Assembly (NCBI RefSeq): GCF_905147365.1
Contig: NC_056406.1
Span: 260,501-324,500 of the forward strand
Length of the DNA: 64,000 bases
Reading direction: 5' to 3'
Origin: Aricia agestis
Taxonomy: Eukaryota > Arthropoda > Insecta > Lepidoptera > Lycaenidae
A program made the position numbers and the translations under genes. Below are positions 33,401-43,800 of this stretch, piece after piece; the stretch's first letter is position 1; each line of letters begins with the position of its first letter. The notes beneath the pieces were generated by a model. It saw only the letters and a program-made list of their open reading frames with translations, did not search any database and was not told the DNA's origin.

Positions 33401-33426
33401 CCGGCCCCGGGAAGAGCGGGATTCGG
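33401..33426 (+). other. Possible 26-nt poison microexon
   Basis: A TTTTTCGTGCAG acceptor and a GG|GTGAGT donor flank 26 bases between exons E and F. The length is not a multiple of three: splicing it in would give GGG TGC TGA, a stop at once in exon F. It could be a regulated nonsense-mediated-decay switch or just a decoy pair. There is no transcript evidence here. Confidence 0.25.
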
Positions 33427-33597
33427 GTGAGTCTCCTTCGTTTCTTTCTTGTCGAGCGAAGCTCCGACGGATGGTGGTCCCCCTCGGCCCTCGAGCGGAG
33501 ACTCCCAGTGTATCGAACTAATTTATATTTTGTAAAGCTCCATCGAAGTTAAAAAGGTTAAGAATCGTCACTAAAGAGAGGGGGTGCGATGCCGCAG

Positions 33598-33867
33598 GTG
33601 CTGAACCGGTCGCTGGAGCGGGGCGGCGGCGCGGGGGCCGGTGCGGGGGGCGGCGCGGCGGGCGGGGCGGGCGGCGCCGCGGCGGCGGCGGCGGACGTGG
33701 TGCCGGTGATGCTGCCGCAGCACGTCATCACGTCTGGCACGGCCAAGGACTGCGTGCGGCTGCGTGGCCTGCCCTACGAGGCCAAGGTGGAGCACATACT
33801 CACGTTCCTGGACGAGTTCGCCAAGAACATCGTGGTGCAGGGCGTGCACATGGTCTACAACTCGCAG
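33598..33867 (+). CDS. fus: fus exon F, linker and first half of RRM3
   Basis: The acceptor is GATGCCGCAG (weak polypyrimidine tract) and the donor CAG|GTCGGT. It starts VLNRSLERG, continuing the conserved EVQQ-VLNR junction, then a low-complexity Gly/Ala linker, then DCVRLRGLPY (RNP2 of RRM3) and GVHMVYNSQ. It is 90 codons, phase 0 at both ends. RRM3 is split by the next intron (7.5 kb) just before its RNP1. Confidence 0.93.
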
Positions 33868-34568
33868 GTCGGTCCTCCCTATGTCTTTTTTTTTATGAAA
33901 TTAGGGGCAAACCTGGGGTTGTCTGTGAGAACGTGGTATTTCTCCGGTTGAGCCGGCCCATTCGTGCCGAAGCATGGCTCTCCCACGTAAAAACCACTTC
34001 GCATGACGCGCTATTCGCTGTGTATAATAATAATAATAATTAATGAATATTGCATGAACTCTCTTCTGTGTAACGAGGAGCGACTCACTAGTCACTCGTA
34101 CAAATAATAACCATCATAATTAAAGGTTTCCACTTTTTTGTTTATGGGGCCCGCCATGCGAGATTCTTACTTCTTACAAAATAAAAACAAAAATATTGGG
34201 GTGGACTATATGTATAGTCCAGCACGAGTGGGCGCATGAGTACTGGAAACTATTCCACCTCAATTTTTTTATGCGATTCTCTTCAAATTGCCCTCCTGAT
34301 GATATAAATGCATGTTGCCATGGCGAAACCCGGTGCCATATTTTTTAAACAAACATTGTTTAAACAATTGCAAGGAATTGTTATTTTTCAACCGGACAAT
34401 TTTTTTTTTATATTCTTTATTGAAATACCAATAAAAAAGGTCCTATGACTTTTCACGATTATGTTAATATTTTTAAAGATATTAATTTTTAAAGGTTCGA
34501 AAAATCTCAAATATGGGTACTTTCGACCTATGAAAAATGTATTTAAAAAAATAATAATATCTAAGCTT

Positions 34569-35412
34569 GGGTTGCACCAAAGGCGTGGTTAAAGTTAAAG
34601 TTAAGGTTAAAGTTATGGTTATAGTTAAGAGGATTCCACACCGCCGTTTTTCCATACAAACGTTGTCCCCTGTTTCCTCCCTGGATGATGCCGGTAGAGT
34701 TATGATTTTTTCCTGAATATCTACGGCCACTAATACGATGTCCCTATGTTTTTCTTTTTTTCATAATTTTATTATTAAAAAAGATAAAAACGTCCAAAAA
34801 CCCAAAAAAATGGCAAGATTTTCCTCTGTGTTCAAACACCCAGAAAACAAAACTGGCTAAAATATACAAAAAAAAAAAAAAACATAGGAACACAGCTCAA
34901 GCCTTCCTTTAATATTTAATGAAAAAAGTACTTAAATCGGTTAAGTTTTGGAGAAGGAATCAGCGGACAACGAATCGAAGATTTTCTGTTCTTTTATTGG
35001 AACTTTTGTCGTATTGTCTCTATCGCGCTCTGCGGTGGGAGACTTGAGATTGGTGCGACAGCAATACATTTTCAAATACCTATTTTCAATTTCTCTCGCC
35101 CCTGGTGTATCCTCTTAAGGCTAAATTTAACTTTAACTTTGACCGGAGAAATTGATAGATGACAACTGGTCCAACATGGTTATAAATGAAAGGGAGCGCT
35201 GCTGGTAAAGGAGAACTGTCAAAAATTGCGTTTTTGTATGATGACAGCGTTAGTTCCTTTTTTCGCCACGTGCATTAAAAACCTTGTCGAGCTCTATGGT
35301 TATGGTTAAATATGGCGTCTTGATGGCGTCCATTTTGAACTTTAACCAAAGATTTGACATTTTGCATTGTAGTTAAAGTTACAGTTATAGTTAAAGTTAG
35401 TTGGTGCAACCC
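34569..35412. mobile_element. GGGTTGCACCAA element with GTTAAA-type tandem ends
   Basis: It starts GGGTTGCACCAA and ends TTGGTGCAACCC, with degenerate GTTAAAGTTA hexamer repeats inside both ends. It interrupts the left arm of the foldback element. A related, right-truncated copy is at 55313-55660. A TTAA MITE is nested in it. Confidence 0.8.
34629..35114. mobile_element. TTAA-flanked MITE (piggyBac-type target)
   Basis: GAGGATTCCACACC at the left matches inverted GGTGTATCCTC at the right; TTAA lies directly outside at 34625-34628 and 35115-35118. The related copy at 55313-55660 lacks it, confirming an insertion. It is 486 bp, with no transposase. Confidence 0.8.
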
Positions 35413-37068
35413 AACCTTAGTAATATATTTTTTTTAATTCTCTATACAATAGTTAATAATATTGTTAATAGAGATAAAAAAAAATTGTTTATATCTTTTT
35501 TTTTATCTTAGCTAAAGTAGACAAAAAATTGTGTTTTTTGTATGGGACATTACACGTTTACTTTATTTTAATTTTATTATTAATTATTAAAGTACAAATA
35601 TAATTAAGGATTTAATGCAAAATTTCAAGTGCCTAACTGTTACTATTATTGATTACGAGCAAAAAAGGCTAAAAAAATCACGTTTGTTGTATTTACCCTT
35701 TAATACTTTATTTTATTTTTAGTATTTGTTGTTATAGCGGCAACAGATATACACAATCTGTGAAAATTTCAGAAGTCTTAGTAATAGGGTTTACTAAGAC
35801 TTCGTTGTCTGTCCGTCTCTCTGTTTGTCTATATGTCTCCAGACTGTATAGCTCAAGAACCGCTATAGCTAGACATCTGAAATTTCCACAGATTGTGTAT
35901 ATCTGTTTTCGCTATAAGAAAAATACTTAAAATAAAATAAAGTTAATATTTAAGGGGGGATCCCAGACAAGAAACGTGATTTTTTTGGCCTTTTTTGCTC
36001 GTAATCAATAATGGTAACAGCGCGGCACATGAACTAGTTTCACAAACTCCTTAATTATATTTGTATTTTAATAATTAATAATAAAATTAAAATAAAGTAA
36101 ATGTTTAAGGGGGGCTCCCATACAAAAAACACAATTTTTTGTCTACTTTTGCTAAGATAAAAAAAGATATAAAGAATGTTTTTTTTCAAAACTTTATTAA
36201 TATTATTATTATTAACTATTGTGTAGAGAATTAAAAAAAATATAAATTACTTAGACATTTTTTTTTTGATATATTTTTCTTGGGTCGAAAGTACCCAAAT
36301 TTGAGATTTTTTGAACTTTTGAAAATTCATATCTTTAAAAATATTAACTTTATTGTGAAAAGTAATAGGACCTTATTTATTGGTATTTCAATAAAGAATA
36401 TACTTAAAAAAATATTGTCCGGTTGAAAAATAACAATTTCTTGCAATTGTTTAAACAATGTTTGTTTAAACAATATGGCACTGGCTTGCGCCATGGCAAC
36501 ATGCATTTATATCATCAGGAGGGCAATTGGAAGAAGATCGCATAAAAAAATTGAGGTGGAATAGTATTCGGTACTCATGCGCCGACTCGTACTGGACTAA
36601 TACGATTGTAGTGACTAGTGTACATAGTTAAACTTCTTTTATAAAACCTTATTATTTTGTACTCTTTAGTTTATAATATTTTGACTTGTTTACTTTTTGA
36701 TAGATTTTGTCATTACATTAAAAAAAGCTTGAACATCGAGTGCGTAATTTTATTACTTTTTCTCCTTTGCACCTTCTCAACTAAAAGTCGGGCAAGCGAC
36801 CACCCTCGCAATCCCGCGAGGACCTTGCTCACTTCACGATGTTTTGCCCTCGTCTGTTAATTTTTTTTATTACATTTTACCACGGACGTAAAAAAAATAC
36901 GGATGGATCGCCATTAAGAAATGAGTGAAGCACCCTTAATAAGCCCAGGCGATCATATGTACACATCTTGCACAAACACTCGCACTGTAATAAGCCGATC
37001 GTACCGCCATTACGCAATTAGACTGCATCGCGGTGACACATCTTTGTCATTCATAAATAAAAATAAAT

Positions 37069-37145
37069 ATGCCATCTTGTGTTGTAAAATGGTGCAAGAA
37101 CAATACAACCTTACACAAAAAACATCAAGGAATAATATTTCATAG
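37069..37145 (+). CDS. THAP-domain first exon (partial)
   Basis: It reads MPSCVVKWCKNNTTLHKKHQ then GIIFHR, with the last codon split before a GTAAAA donor. It has the same length (25 codons plus 2 nt), the same Cys spacing and the same intron position as 27300-27376. It would encode the first half of a THAP zinc finger. The missing second half means it cannot bind zinc alone; it is a relic of, or raw material for, a transposase-like protein. Confidence 0.75.
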
Positions 37146-37567
37146 GTAAAATAACATATTTTTAAAGTATTTTGATAAAATAATGTAAATATTAATTCAA
37201 CTTCAACAGGTCAGTAATGTCCATAACAAAGTGGGGAAATTTTCCCCTAACCGGGGAAAATTTTCAATTATTTTTAAATAATCAAATAATTAATTTTATT
37301 GTCTTTTATTAGTGTCATGTAAGTATTTAGCATACTATTGACCAGTCATTAGGCAGGAATACAATAATAGGGGTGTTGACAGTAAACGAAATCTAATACA
37401 AATTATTGTTTTTTTGAGAGTTTGTATTATAGAATTACCGAAAATGGACATATTTTACTTAATAACTTTATAATATTTTTTATATTTAATAAGTGATTTT
37501 TTTATTGAAATAAGAGTGTATTTATTTTTTATACATATTTTTAGGTGTAACAAAATACTTATGTACT

Positions 37568-37727
37568 ATCAGAGAAGTTGATTCCTATGCAAATCGGGGA
37601 CCTAAGTAGTTTGGTTGTGTTACGTCAAACCCAGCCGACAGATCACAATTAACATTGAATTGACATATTCGACCAAATAACGTTGGTCTGTCAATTGCAT
37701 AGCAATCAACTTCCTTGATGGTACATC
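37568..37727. mobile_element. GATTCCTA MITE copy inside P-like element
   Basis: The left end TATCAGAGAAGTTGATTCCT and the right end (inverted TACCATCAAGGAAGTTGATT) pair up. It shares TGTCAATT and GACCAACGT words with 24791-24958. Confidence 0.65.
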
Positions 37728-37808
37728 TGTAAAATAAATATATTTCCTAAAAATAGTCTACACCCCTATTAATTTCTTAATTTACAAAAGTGGATATAAC
37801 TGTTGTTT

Positions 37809-38094
37809 GACGACCTCCGTGGCTCAGTGGGTGGGCTGTCGGTGGCTCAAGCCGGGGGTCGCGGGTTCGAATCCTGCCGACGGAACAAAAAGTTTTCAAA
37901 GTTCCTGGGTCATGGGTGTGTATTAAATATGTGTATCATATAATAAAAATCTTAAATATATGTATAGTATAACAGTATTAAATATATTTCCGTTGTCTGG
38001 TACCCGTAACACAAGTCCGGGTGGAGTACACTAAGTACCTGAAGGTACTTAGCACGGGGTCAGACTGACGTGGTGTGAAGCGTCCATAGATAAA
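37809..38094 (+). repeat. tRNA-derived SINE
   Basis: It begins GACGACCTCCGTGGCTCAGT (A box) and has GCGGGTTCGAATCCTGC (B box) 40 bases on, the internal RNA polymerase III promoter of tRNA genes. The body ends TGAAGCGTCCATAGATA. Other copies are 46663-46961 (reverse) and a copy split into 48589-48674 and 49860-50016. It is not a functional tRNA: the acceptor stem does not close. Confidence 0.85.
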
Positions 38095-38379
38095 ATTGTT
38101 GTCTTAGATTTCCTTCAGTAGTAGCGGAGAGAAGGTGCTATTGGTGTAGTCACTCGAGCGTCATTTAGACCTAGTAGGAATGAAAATATTGAATGGACCT
38201 CTAGACCAGGAATAAATTTAACACCATGTTAGGTGATTTGATTTGATGTTAGCGCATGGTAGAACTCTCGATTTTTTAACAAGCCATTATTAACTGATTT
38301 AACAAGCCATTATTTATTTAACATCACTTGATTGTTTGATGAAACGGGTTACGGGACTTAAGTATCTTATATTTTTTCG

Positions 38380-38501
38380 TATACAGGTTTCTTATATAGG
38401 TTTCGGGGGTGATAAATCTGTCTAGCTAGGAATTATTTTTAGAAAATGTCATTTTATTCGTGTTTTATCGAATACCGAGCGAAGCTCGGTCAAATAGCTA
38501 G
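38380..38501 (+). mobile_element. Helitron 3' end, second family
   Basis: It ends with the hairpin ACCGAGCGAAGCTCGGT, then CAAATAGCTAG and host T. The same end occurs reversed at 46217. The 5' start was not located. Confidence 0.7.
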
Positions 38502-39656
38502 TAATAATTTTATTATTGTAAATGTTTGTACATAATCATTATTACTAATAATGTTATGTAAATAATATACTTCTCTGTACGTAATATGTGTTTTTTTCTA
38601 TCTATAGTGTCATAAAAATAATATTTTCATTATGACATCTTTAACAACCGCTTACATTTCTGAAGCGAAAAAAACTTAAAAATATGTTTAAGTATAAAAA
38701 ATACATTTAACTTGTCTGAGTTTACAAAATTTAAAAGTAGGGAAATTTATGATTTATATGGCAACCCTCATATCACGCACACGTCCTACACGGGCGGCCA
38801 TAACTAGGCTTCACTCGTGATTAGAGAAGGTTACGTCCGTACTTTTTTTACGTCTGTGCATTTTACATTAAAGTTAAGAAGTCTGTTAAATCAAATTAAA
38901 TCATACATTGAGTTGAGAAGGATATAAGCACGGACGTAAAAATTTACGTCTGTGGATATAAGGTCAAATCCGTAGTACATCTAATTAAATTATGAAAGTA
39001 TGTACTAAATATGTAAAAAAATTGACACCTAGACACTTATTATTATAACATTTAAAGATTCAAAGATTCTGAACGTTAGTAACATAGAATATCATTGTTC
39101 TGACCTAAATTCGAAATATACAGTGTGTTTGGTCAGGTACTAGCGATATTTTAAGCACTCATGTATATGTATTATGTATGTACTTGTTATACAAAAAAAC
39201 ACTAACTACCTACTAAGGTCTAGCCCCCTTCGCCTCAATGTGGCAGGCACTTTATTATTGACTTTACCCGGTTAGCAAAAAACATTCTTTCTTTGCGAGG
39301 TTTCGTCAGGTATTGTCATAAAAATAGGCTGAAAGGTAATTAGATAGTCTAAGTAGTAAGTAGGTACCATACAAAACACAAAAAGGGTGTTTTTTATTCA
39401 AAAGTTTAAAAAAGTCATAAAGTTTCTAAAAAAAATAGAGAAAACACGTGCACATTTTACAACTATTAAACTATTATATATCTAGTTTTGTGCTTACATT
39501 ATACCATTAAAATGGTGTGTGAAACTTATATTTTAATAATAGTAATTAATTCAACGTTAACTCATTTACGCTTTCAAGTCTAAATGTATAAAAATAATTT
39601 AATACTTCATAATAACAATTAGTCAAGTAAAATAAAGAATAGAGTCAATCAAATAA

Positions 39657-40590
39657 TCTATACTAATATTATAAATGCGAAAGTATCTCTGTCTGTCTGT
39701 CTCGCTTTCACGCCAAAACTACTGAACCGATTGTAATGAAATTTTGTACACAGATAGTCTAAAGCCTGAGAAAGGACATAGGCTACTTTTTAACTGGAAA
39801 AGGGTAAGGGGGTGAAAATGCGTAAATTTGGTCAAATTAAGTTCGTTCCAAAAACTCAAAATAGATGGCACCAAGAGTCCCCTGGATCGCGCTATTGCTT
39901 GCTCATGCGTATTTCTATAAGAGGTGGTACCATGTAAAGCTGGGTTTTTCGATTCTTTTGATTGTTATTAACTAAGAACTCACCTACCAACTTAGATTAA
40001 ATATCAAATTCAAAAATAACAGCGCCAAAACTACTGAACCGATTGTATTGTAATTTTGTACACAGATAGTCTAAAGCCTGAGAAAGGACATAGGCTACTT
40101 CTTACTGGCAAAGGGGGTTGTAAGGGGGTGTTTATGCGTAAATTTGTTCAAATTAAGTTAGTTCCAAAAACTGGAACAGATGGCGCCAAGAGTCGCCTAG
40201 ATCGCGCTATCGCTTGCTCATATGTATTTCTATAAGATGTGGTACCATGTTGAGTTAATATATCGATTGTTATACATGTTATAAAATAACTCACGTACCA
40301 ACATAGAAATCAGAAACAACAGTCTACCAATAATAAATACTAAATTGGCTATTGGGCAAAGCTAAAGTTGTGTAAGGCATTATGCAGCTAAGGTGTGTAA
40401 AGCTAAATAAGCTTTAAAAGGTATAAAAAAGTTTAATTTAAAAAAAAACATTATGTGCACACTACACGGCTGTTTTGGGTATTTTGATTTAAGGGGTACC
40501 AGGGTTTTAAAAAGGTTTTGACACCAATTTTATTGACACCGCGCGCTATAAACTGAAGTCCACGCGGACGAAGTCGTGGGCAACAGCTAG
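39657..40590 (+). mobile_element. Nonautonomous Helitron, complete
   Basis: It runs from A|TCTATACTAATATT to a GACGAAGTCGTGGGCAACAG hairpin and CTAG|T, as expected for Helitrons. 934 bp with two internal repeats of CAAAACTACTGAACCGATTG. No ORF. It resembles 52811-53782 over its whole length. Confidence 0.88.
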
Positions 40591-41332
40591 TCTTAAATAA
40601 AGAACATTATATAACAATTCATTAGTAAAAGCAAGTCATAAAGAAACAATTGATCAAATAAAATAATAATTATAATTAATAAAAAATAGTCAATGTGAAC
40701 CTATACAATATACATGTCAATTGATTAAAATTATTTAAAACTTACTTAAATAGATTTTGGTCACCATTATAGTAGTAATAACTAAAATTAATATTATTAA
40801 AAAGTGTCATTTAGATATTCATCAATAGCATTTTTCTGTCAACTTTACGTAGGTATACAAATATTTATATGTTATTTAATAATATTATGTATTCAAATAT
40901 TGAATCGGTTCTATATATTTATTTAATAAATTGAATTTTGGTGAAAATTTGCTGTGATTTTTTTCTATCGAGAAAATTTAAAATTTTCAAGTAAGTATTA
41001 CTTAATTAGAAGACCGTCAATTTTTCTGTATGCGCCCTTGATATGCAAATACAAAATGCAAAGAGTGTCCCATGGCAATTTCATAAGAAAGGCGGATTGT
41101 GTTATATGTAAAAATTGTAAAATACAACTTAACCTAACCTAATATATAACCATGGTATAACCTAATACTTACTTGATATAAAAGGATCACACTTCCACAC
41201 ACACACACACACGCGCACACGCACACACACACGAGAACACAACTTTTTGGCCCGGTTTGACATTCCGGACCCTTTAAATTAAAAAATAAACCGTCCTGGG
41301 ACTGATCGATAACGCGGGGGTCGGTGTTGCAG
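40591..41332. other. AT-rich intron with CA microsatellite
   Basis: It shows no gene or clear element. A (CA)n tract lies at 41195-41232, followed by the polypyrimidine-poor but clean acceptor GTGTTGCAG of exon G. Confidence 0.5.
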
Positions 41333-41449
41333 GGACACCCCAGCGGCGAGGCGTTCATCCAGATGGACAGCGAGACCAGCGCCTTCCTGTGCGCGCAGCA
41401 GAAGCACCACCGCTACATGACCTTCGGCAAGAAGCAGCGCTACATAGAG
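41333..41449 (+). CDS. fus: fus exon G, second half of RRM3
   Basis: It reads GHPSGEAFIQMDSETSAFLC and on to GKKQRYIE, completing RRM3 with an RNP1-like GEAFIQM and the closing RYIEV strand (V from the next exon). The acceptor is GTTGCAG and the donor GAG|GTGAGC. It is 39 codons, phase 0 both sides. Joined to exon F it restores the unbroken family motif. Confidence 0.95.
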
Positions 41450-41527
41450 GTGAGCGACTCGCCGTCCGCCGGTGCGACCCCCCGGCCGGCCCCCCGGCCC
41501 CGGCACTGACCCGCGCGTCTGCTGCAG

Positions 41528-41621
41528 GTGTTCCAGTGCAGCGGTGACGACATGAACCTGGTGCTCACGGGCGGCGCGGCGGCGCCGGGCGTGGTGGCGG
41601 CGCCCAAGGTGCTGTCGCCGG
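41528..41621 (+). CDS. fus: fus exon H, spliced form
   Basis: It uses the internal donor at 41622: 31 codons plus 1 nt. Joining to 47482 gives VLSPGPVAYYYG, which matches the PVAYY-containing C-terminus of vertebrate ESRPs, so the splice is very likely real. Confidence 0.85.
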
Positions 41622-42052
41622 GTATGTGTCAACCGCGACTGCTGGCGCACTCCATCGCGCAGCACAACCTGCTGGCGCGCCAGCACGAGAGTCTGCTGCT
41701 GTCGCTGCGCTCGCCCTACCTGCCCGTGCCCGTGCGTGCGCCCTCGCCCTACTTGCCCGCGATGCAGCCCGCGCTGCCGGCGCCCGCGCTCCCCGCCAAG
41801 CGCACGTACGAGCGCGCCTTCGCGGGGGCGGAGGCCCCGCCGGCCAAGCGGCCGTATCCGGTGGCGGCGCCGCTGCCGCTGCCCATGCCGGTGTTCTCGT
41901 ACGCGTCGCCCGTGTTCACGAGCTCGAGCCCCGCCTTCTCGTACGGCATGCAGGCGGGGTTGCCGCCGCTGCCGGGCTACGCCCCCGTGTCCTCGCCCTT
42001 CCCCCCCCACCTGTCCGTCTTCCCCGCCTACCCCTACTACCCGGGGGTGTAG
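41528..42052 (+). CDS. fus: fus exon H, read-through form with proximal stop
   Basis: The acceptor is CTGCTGCAG. It starts VFQCSGDDMNLVLTGG, the end of RRM3, and is open for 174 codons to TAG at 42050. A good internal donor (CCGG|GTATGT at 41622) divides it. If unspliced, the unique 143-residue tail is Pro/Ala/Tyr-rich and contains PAKRTYERAF and PPAKRPYP, two basic clusters that could form a bipartite nuclear signal. The tail ends AYPYYPGV. It has no known domain. The strong codon bias and long open frame support real coding use. Confidence 0.85.
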   Translation: MFQCSGDDMNLVLTGGAAAPGVVAAPKVLSPGMCQPRLLAHSIAQHNLLARQHESLLLSLRSPYLPVPVRAPSPYLPAMQPALPAPALPAKRTYERAFAGAEAPPAKRPYPVAAPLPLPMPVFSYASPVFTSSSPAFSYGMQAGLPPLPGYAPVSSPFPPHLSVFPAYPYYPGV

Positions 42053-43800
42053 ACGCGCCCGACGGTTTCGCCCTGCGGCTCCGTCGATGAGTAATGTAAG
42101 TTGTAACTATAAATCAGGGTATAATAGTATGACAATACGCTCAAAAGTTAGTGCCTTTGCCGATTTATACTAGCGAATTATGAATTGATGTTAGGTAGCT
42201 TTTAATGTTATAGTATAGGAGAGTTAAGAGTTTCGGGTGGAGTGCGGCGCGGGCGAGCGCTCGCGTTGTTGAGTTTATATTGACGTTATATTGTTGATCT
42301 TTTTGAATTAGTTTATGAATTCGAGGTTGTTGCGAGATGTGCCCGCGCGTGTCGCGTGTCGCGGGTCGCGTGTCGCGATGTTCTCAGACACTCCGCTGCT
42401 CTTTGGCCAACGTTGGCTGATGTAGAGTGTGACGACGGAGCGAGTACTCACTGGAGGTACTTAATCGATTAATACATATTCTAGTACGACTTACGAGTTA
42501 CGAGTATACACTTTTACGATACGTTTACAGTTTTATAGTAGCCGGGTGTTTCGAGACACCGACTAGGAGTTACGACATTAAATTTAGGTTCTCGGACGCG
42601 TTCCCCCCGCGTCCTCCCACCTCCCCTCCCCCCTACCCACCCCTTCCGCACCCGACCTCGATAGTCTTAAGAATTTAGATCATTGGATGATGGTTTTGGG
42701 ACTGAGAAAAAAAAGAGCATAAAAATTAGCCGACCTTTGCGAACATTTCGATATTATAATAATACGATCGGTCGCGTCGTCCCGACTCCCGACATCGCCC
42801 GGATCGAACTGCTCGCAAGGGCGGTCTTGTATGTGGTGTGATGGTTAATATCTGTGCTGTACTGTAAGTTACCAGGGGGTGTGGTCGCGCCGCCGCCCGC
42901 CGCGCGCCCTCGCCGCCCGTCCGCTTGTGTCGGGTTGGGAGACCGCAGTAGACCCGCTTGATAAATAATGTTTATTTATATACGATGTGTTGAACGGGGT
43001 ACTCCTTTTATTCCTTGTGAGCAAAAATAGGCCAGGTCCGACCAAAAATATCGACGGTACTGTCATCCGGGAGTGACGCGAGTCGACATGTCATCGACCA
43101 GTCCGACCACCGCGTACCACGACCGGACGAGGTGGTCCGCGCCGCGCCGCCGCCCGCTCGCTGCGTCCCGACGTCGGAGCGGGCGGCGGCGGCGCTCGTA
43201 ATGTTAGCCTCAGGGCTCAGACGTTTCAATGTTTCTACATTAATGCTGAGAACTTTTTATAATAATCGTTCATGCACCTTATTTTTCCTCGGACGGAGTA
43301 AGAGTACACCCGGCATAATATAATATTATTACGATAAACGTCGACGATACGATACGTCCTAGACGAGCTGCGAGCGGCGGGGAGGTGCGCGCCGGGGGCG
43401 TGCGGCGCGGGGGACGGGCTCGGTACTCGTGGTAACATAGGCCTTCATCATTTAACAACTTAATATATTATATGTTCGACTGTCGAATACCGTCCCGTGT
43501 AGTAGTCGGCCGCCGACCCCGCCGGCGGGGCCCACCTGTCCTTCTGCCGGTGCTTCTCTATCACCTTCTCCGTTCTGTCTCCGCCGGGTCTCCCCGCTCC
43601 GCCGGGTCGTCGGCCCGCCGCTCCACGCGGAGGTGAACGCGCTCCTAGGAATTTATCGTAGCGCTAAGATGTTATTTTTGACAAGTTTTAAAACTCTGTT
43701 GGAATCGTAATGAACTTAAAATAATTGTGTTAGTGGATATCATTTTTATTATATTTCTTACTTTAAATAAATCATTATTTTTCGTGTTGGAACATGATTG
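42053..43800 (+). other. 3' UTR of the proximal fus form
   Basis: It is GC-rich, with few repeats. AATAAA lies at 43766-43771 in TTTAAATAAATC, followed within 40 bases by a GT/T-rich stretch (GTGGTTTTTTTC), a good cleavage region. Further GC-rich, repeat-free sequence continues to about 45130 and may belong to longer UTR forms. Confidence 0.6.
43766..43771 (+). terminator. Poly(A) signal, proximal fus end
   Basis: This canonical AATAAA with a downstream GT-rich element is about 1.7 kb after the proximal stop. Confidence 0.6.

Larger units (their letters stand above)
34217..36597. mobile_element. Long palindromic foldback element
   Basis: GTCCAGCACGAGT at the left end is matched, inverted, by GTCCAGTACGAGT at the right, each next to TA. 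The two halves remain reverse complements almost throughout: GTTTAAACAATTGCAA, ACCAATAAA, TTTCGACCTA and family R blocks all recur inverted. The centre is near 35800. The left arm is interrupted at 34569-35412. Arms of about 1.1 kb would fold into a very long hairpin RNA if transcribed. Confidence 0.85.
36881..38858 (+). mobile_element. P-like element with THAP exon, 8-bp duplication
   Basis: Inverted ends are CACGGACGTAAAAAAAATAC and, reversed, CACAGACGTAAAAAAAGTAC, with GAGTGAAGC conserved about 40 bases in from each end. A perfect 8-bp duplication, CATTTTAC, lies at 36873-36880 and 38859-38866. It carries a THAP first exon at 37069-37145. Later insertions fill the middle: a GATTCCTA MITE (37568-37727), a tRNA-derived SINE (37809-38094) and a Helitron end (to 38501). 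It is 1978 bp, without a catalytic transposase domain. Confidence 0.88.

Noticed and set aside
37809..37890. tRNA gene
   Set aside because: It has A and B boxes but no closing acceptor stem, and it continues into a SINE body present in three other places.
41736..42173. Arginine-rich and alanine-rich alternative frames over exon H
   Set aside because: Shadows of the GC-rich fus exon; only the frame continuing RRM3 makes sense.
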